Assembly (NCBI GenBank): GCA_023416735.1
Contig: JAEZGX010000014.1
Coordinates: forward strand, 1-64,000
Length of the DNA: 64,000 bases
Direction of reading: 5' to 3'
Source of the DNA: Verrucomicrobiota bacterium
Lineage (GTDB): Bacteria > Verrucomicrobiota > Verrucomicrobiia > Opitutales > Opitutaceae
In this document: positions 62,439 to 64,000 of the stretch, in pieces
Numbering within the stretch: position 1 is the first letter of the stretch
Layout of the letters: each line of letters starts with the position of its first letter
Program-made: the position numbers and the translations under genes
Notes under the pieces: model-generated
What the model was told of the DNA's origin: nothing
Seen by the model: the letters and a program-made list of their open reading frames with translations, nothing else
The model's database searches: none

Positions 62439-62666
62439 CTAGAACTTCAATCGCGTGTTCTCGTGACCGCACGCCGGACATTTCGCGAGCTCGGTGCCGA
62501 CGACCGCGGTATAGAGCTCGTTGCACCGGATACAGTGAAACGTGGTCTTGCGGCGCTCGCGCTCGAAGGTGCGGTGGTCGCGCCGGTCATACCAAAGCCA
62601 AAGCCCGAGGAACACGATCGCGACGAGCGTGCAGTAGACGATGACGGCGGGAGTGAGATCGAGCAT
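62439..62666 (-). CDS. Small membrane-anchored zinc-ribbon protein
   Basis: 75 residues. One membrane helix (AVIVYCTLVAIVFLGLWLWY), a basic stretch (RRDHRTFERERRK), and two CxxC knuckles (FHCIRCNELY and AKCPACGHEN) for one zinc. Function unknown. It starts the leftward set with the 611-residue protein, 12 bases upstream of it. Confidence 0.75.
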   Translation of the reverse strand: MLDLTPAVIVYCTLVAIVFLGLWLWYDRRDHRTFERERRKTTFHCIRCNELYTAVVGTELAKCPACGHENTRLKF

Positions 62667-62788
62667 GCGGAGACGTCGCTGAAGGTGACAGAATTGCGAT
62701 CCGGTGCGAAGCGAAGAATCCGGAGCGCGGAAATCGTGGAGTCGCGAAAGCGCGGGTTGAGCTCTGCCCGCGGTAACGTTTCGCGCGC

Positions 62789-62819
62789 AAAAAAACGCGC
62801 CGACGTGGAGTCGGCGCGT
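62789..62819 (-). terminator. Terminator of the rpoA-rplQ operon
   Basis: Ten-bp stem (62795-62804 with 62810-62819, loop GTGGA) followed on the minus strand by TTTTTT. Confidence 0.9.
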
Positions 62820-62863
62820 GAATGATTCTCGCAGATGGCCAAAGCCCCGGAGGGCCGGGCACC

Positions 62864-63382
62864 TTATTTCTTCTCTTCGGTCGCGGGAGCGGCCTCGGTC
62901 GAAGCAGCGGCAGCGGCTTCGGCGGCGGGCGTTGCGGCCTTGGACTTCTTGCCCTTCGACTTCGACGCCTTCTTACCCTTCGACTTCTTGTAGCCGGGAT
63001 CGTCGGCTTTCACCAACTCGATCAAGGCCATCTCAGCCGCGTCGCTGATGCGCGCGCCGAGCTTGTAGATGCGGGTGTAGCCGCCGTTGCGATTCACGAA
63101 CTCCTTGTAGGTTTCGTTGAACAGCTTGGTGATCGCGTCCTCGTTGCGAACGTCGGCGAGGGCGAGACGGCGCAGGTGGATCGCGTCCTTCTTTTCGGTC
63201 TTCGCGGCGGCTTTCTTGGCCTTCGTGATGACCTTCTCGACGAAGGGACGAAGCGCCTTGGCCTTCGTCAGCGTGGTTTGGATACGGCCGTGCTCGAGGA
63301 GCGACGCAGCCATGTTGGACAGCATCGCGCGGCGATGCTCGACGGTGACGCCGAGGGAGGCGCGGTGTTTATTGTGACGCAT
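62864..63382 (-). CDS. rplQ: 50S ribosomal protein L17 with Lys/Ala-rich tail
   Basis: 172 residues, about 50 more than the usual L17. The core MRHNKHRASLGVTVEHRRAMLSNMAASLLEHGRI and LFNETYKEFVNRNGGYTRI is standard. Residues about 131-172 are an extension: lysine-rich (KKSKGKKASKSKGKKSK), then Ala/Glu. The basic stretch is in keeping with RNA contact; it resembles the 25-residue peptide at 57153. Part of the alpha operon end; 183 bases separate it from rpoA, unusually far. Confidence 0.96.
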   Translation of the reverse strand: MRHNKHRASLGVTVEHRRAMLSNMAASLLEHGRIQTTLTKAKALRPFVEKVITKAKKAAAKTEKKDAIHLRRLALADVRNEDAITKLFNETYKEFVNRNGGYTRIYKLGARISDAAEMALIELVKADDPGYKKSKGKKASKSKGKKSKAATPAAEAAAAASTEAAPATEEKK

Positions 63383-63462
63383 TGTGGTTTGTTTTTAGAG
63401 CGTCTCCCGATCGGCGATCCGGTCGCAGCGTGGAGCGGCAGCGGACGGCGCGAGAGACGAAA

Positions 63463-63561
63463 GGATTTTCGAGTTTGGATTTTCGATTTTCGATCGCGGC
63501 GGAAAGCCCCGGATTTTCGAAAGCCCAAGCAATCGAAAATCCGAAATCGAAAATCGAAAAT
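63463..63561. repeat. ATTTTCGA array with both orientations, between rpoA and rplQ
   Basis: GGATTTTCGA-type words (63463-63494, 63511-63520) face inverted copies (63532-63561). The 99 bases can fold into a hairpin. They occupy the rpoA-rplQ spacer just after the rpoA stop and match the arrays around the S23-type gene at 1786 and 2257. Confidence 0.65.
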
Positions 63562-63565
63562 GGCG

Positions 63566-64000
63566 TTAGCCTTCCTTTTTCGTGTCGAGGAGGCGCTCGT
63601 CGAACTTCATGCCGAGCGAGAGGCCGAGGGCTTCGAGCTTCTCCTTGATTTCGTTGAGCGACTTCTTGCCGAAGTTCCGATACTTGAGCATCTCCTGCTC
63701 GGTCTTCATCGCGAGCTCGCCGACGGTGGTGATGTTCGCGTTGTTCAAGCAGTTGGCGGCGCGAACCGAGAGCTCGATTTCGTTGACCGACATGTTGAGG
63801 AGCTTGCGGAGCTTGTTCTGCTCCTCGCTGACCTCGGACTGCTGGTTCTCGAATTCGTAGGTCTCCTGGCTGACGCGGTCGAAGACATCGAGGTGGTGCT
63901 TCAGGATCGACGCGGCCTGCTTCAGGGCATCGTCGGGCGTGATGCGGCCGTCCGTCCAGATTTCGAGCACGAGCTTGTCGTAATCGGTGATCTGGCCGAC
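63566..64000 (-). CDS. rpoA: DNA-directed RNA polymerase subunit alpha, C-terminal part (partial)
   Basis: 145 codons from the right edge read VGQITDYDKLVLEIWTDG onward, then the alpha-CTD: PDDALKQAASILKHHLDVF and VNEIELSVRAANCLNNANITTVGELAMKTEQEMLKYRNFGKKSLNEIKEKLEALGLSLGM. The CTD binds UP elements and regulators. Residues before the edge are outside the window. The frame is uninterrupted at the edge; rplQ follows. Confidence 0.98.
   Translation of the reverse strand, partial: VGQITDYDKLVLEIWTDGRITPDDALKQAASILKHHLDVFDRVSQETYEFENQQSEVSEEQNKLRKLLNMSVNEIELSVRAANCLNNANITTVGELAMKTEQEMLKYRNFGKKSLNEIKEKLEALGLSLGMKFDERLLDTKKEG

Overview
The window looks like chromosomal DNA of a GC-rich verrucomicrobial bacterium, most likely of the Opitutaceae type. 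This is an inference from gene content: a PEP-CTERM exported protein, many secreted proteins cleaved before AQ, a four-helix-bundle S23-type protein, NrdR, and a long acidic/Ala/Lys-tailed L17. Housekeeping genes are intact throughout. No tRNA, rRNA, CRISPR array, prophage or transposase was seen.

Layout. 1-2.3 kb: the start of a response regulator with a structured leader or small RNA, an extended adenylate-kinase-like protein, and a four-helix-bundle gene framed by inverted ATTTTCGA arrays. 2.3-7.0 kb: a MacA/MacB-like ABC efflux operon (adaptor, ATPase, two FtsX-type permeases). 7.3-11.5 kb: an M3 oligopeptidase, a DUF2937 protein, a small secreted protein and an EamA transporter. 11.5-23 kb: an accessory region with three paralogous large membrane proteins resembling GT-C glycosyltransferases, interleaved with a beta-propeller protein, an outer-membrane barrel and a serine beta-lactamase-like hydrolase. 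23.4-27.8 kb: a secreted, extremely Ala/Asn-rich repeat protein of 1485 residues. 27.9-36 kb: TspO, YjbQ, YdcF, Lnt, SecA, a UDP-glucuronate decarboxylase and a small outer-membrane barrel. 36-47 kb: an ArsR/SRPBCC pair, Tgt, PabA/TrpG, NrdR, a PEP-CTERM protein, a HIT protein, DprA, Nnr, AcpS, PdxJ, a membrane protein and citrate synthase. 48-54 kb: a histidine operon (hisD-hisC-hisB-hisH) behind a LolA-like gene, then guaA. 54-64 kb: an AsmA-like protein, a sugar-efflux MFS protein, a 25-residue lysine-rich peptide divergent from a DUF892 stress protein, PAP2, DUF885, a large membrane protein, rplQ and the 3' end of rpoA.

Most worth following up: (1) the giant Ala/Asn heptad protein next to three tandem GT-C-like paralogs, which could be a surface fibre with its modification enzymes (speculative); (2) the 25-residue histone-H1-like peptide; (3) REP/REPIN-like GTAGGAGC repeats, one of which supplies the hisB stop codon and fills the hisB-hisH spacer; (4) a Tgt lacking two of the three zinc cysteines; (5) inverted ATTTTCGA arrays around the S23-type gene, with a related empty array between rpoA and rplQ.
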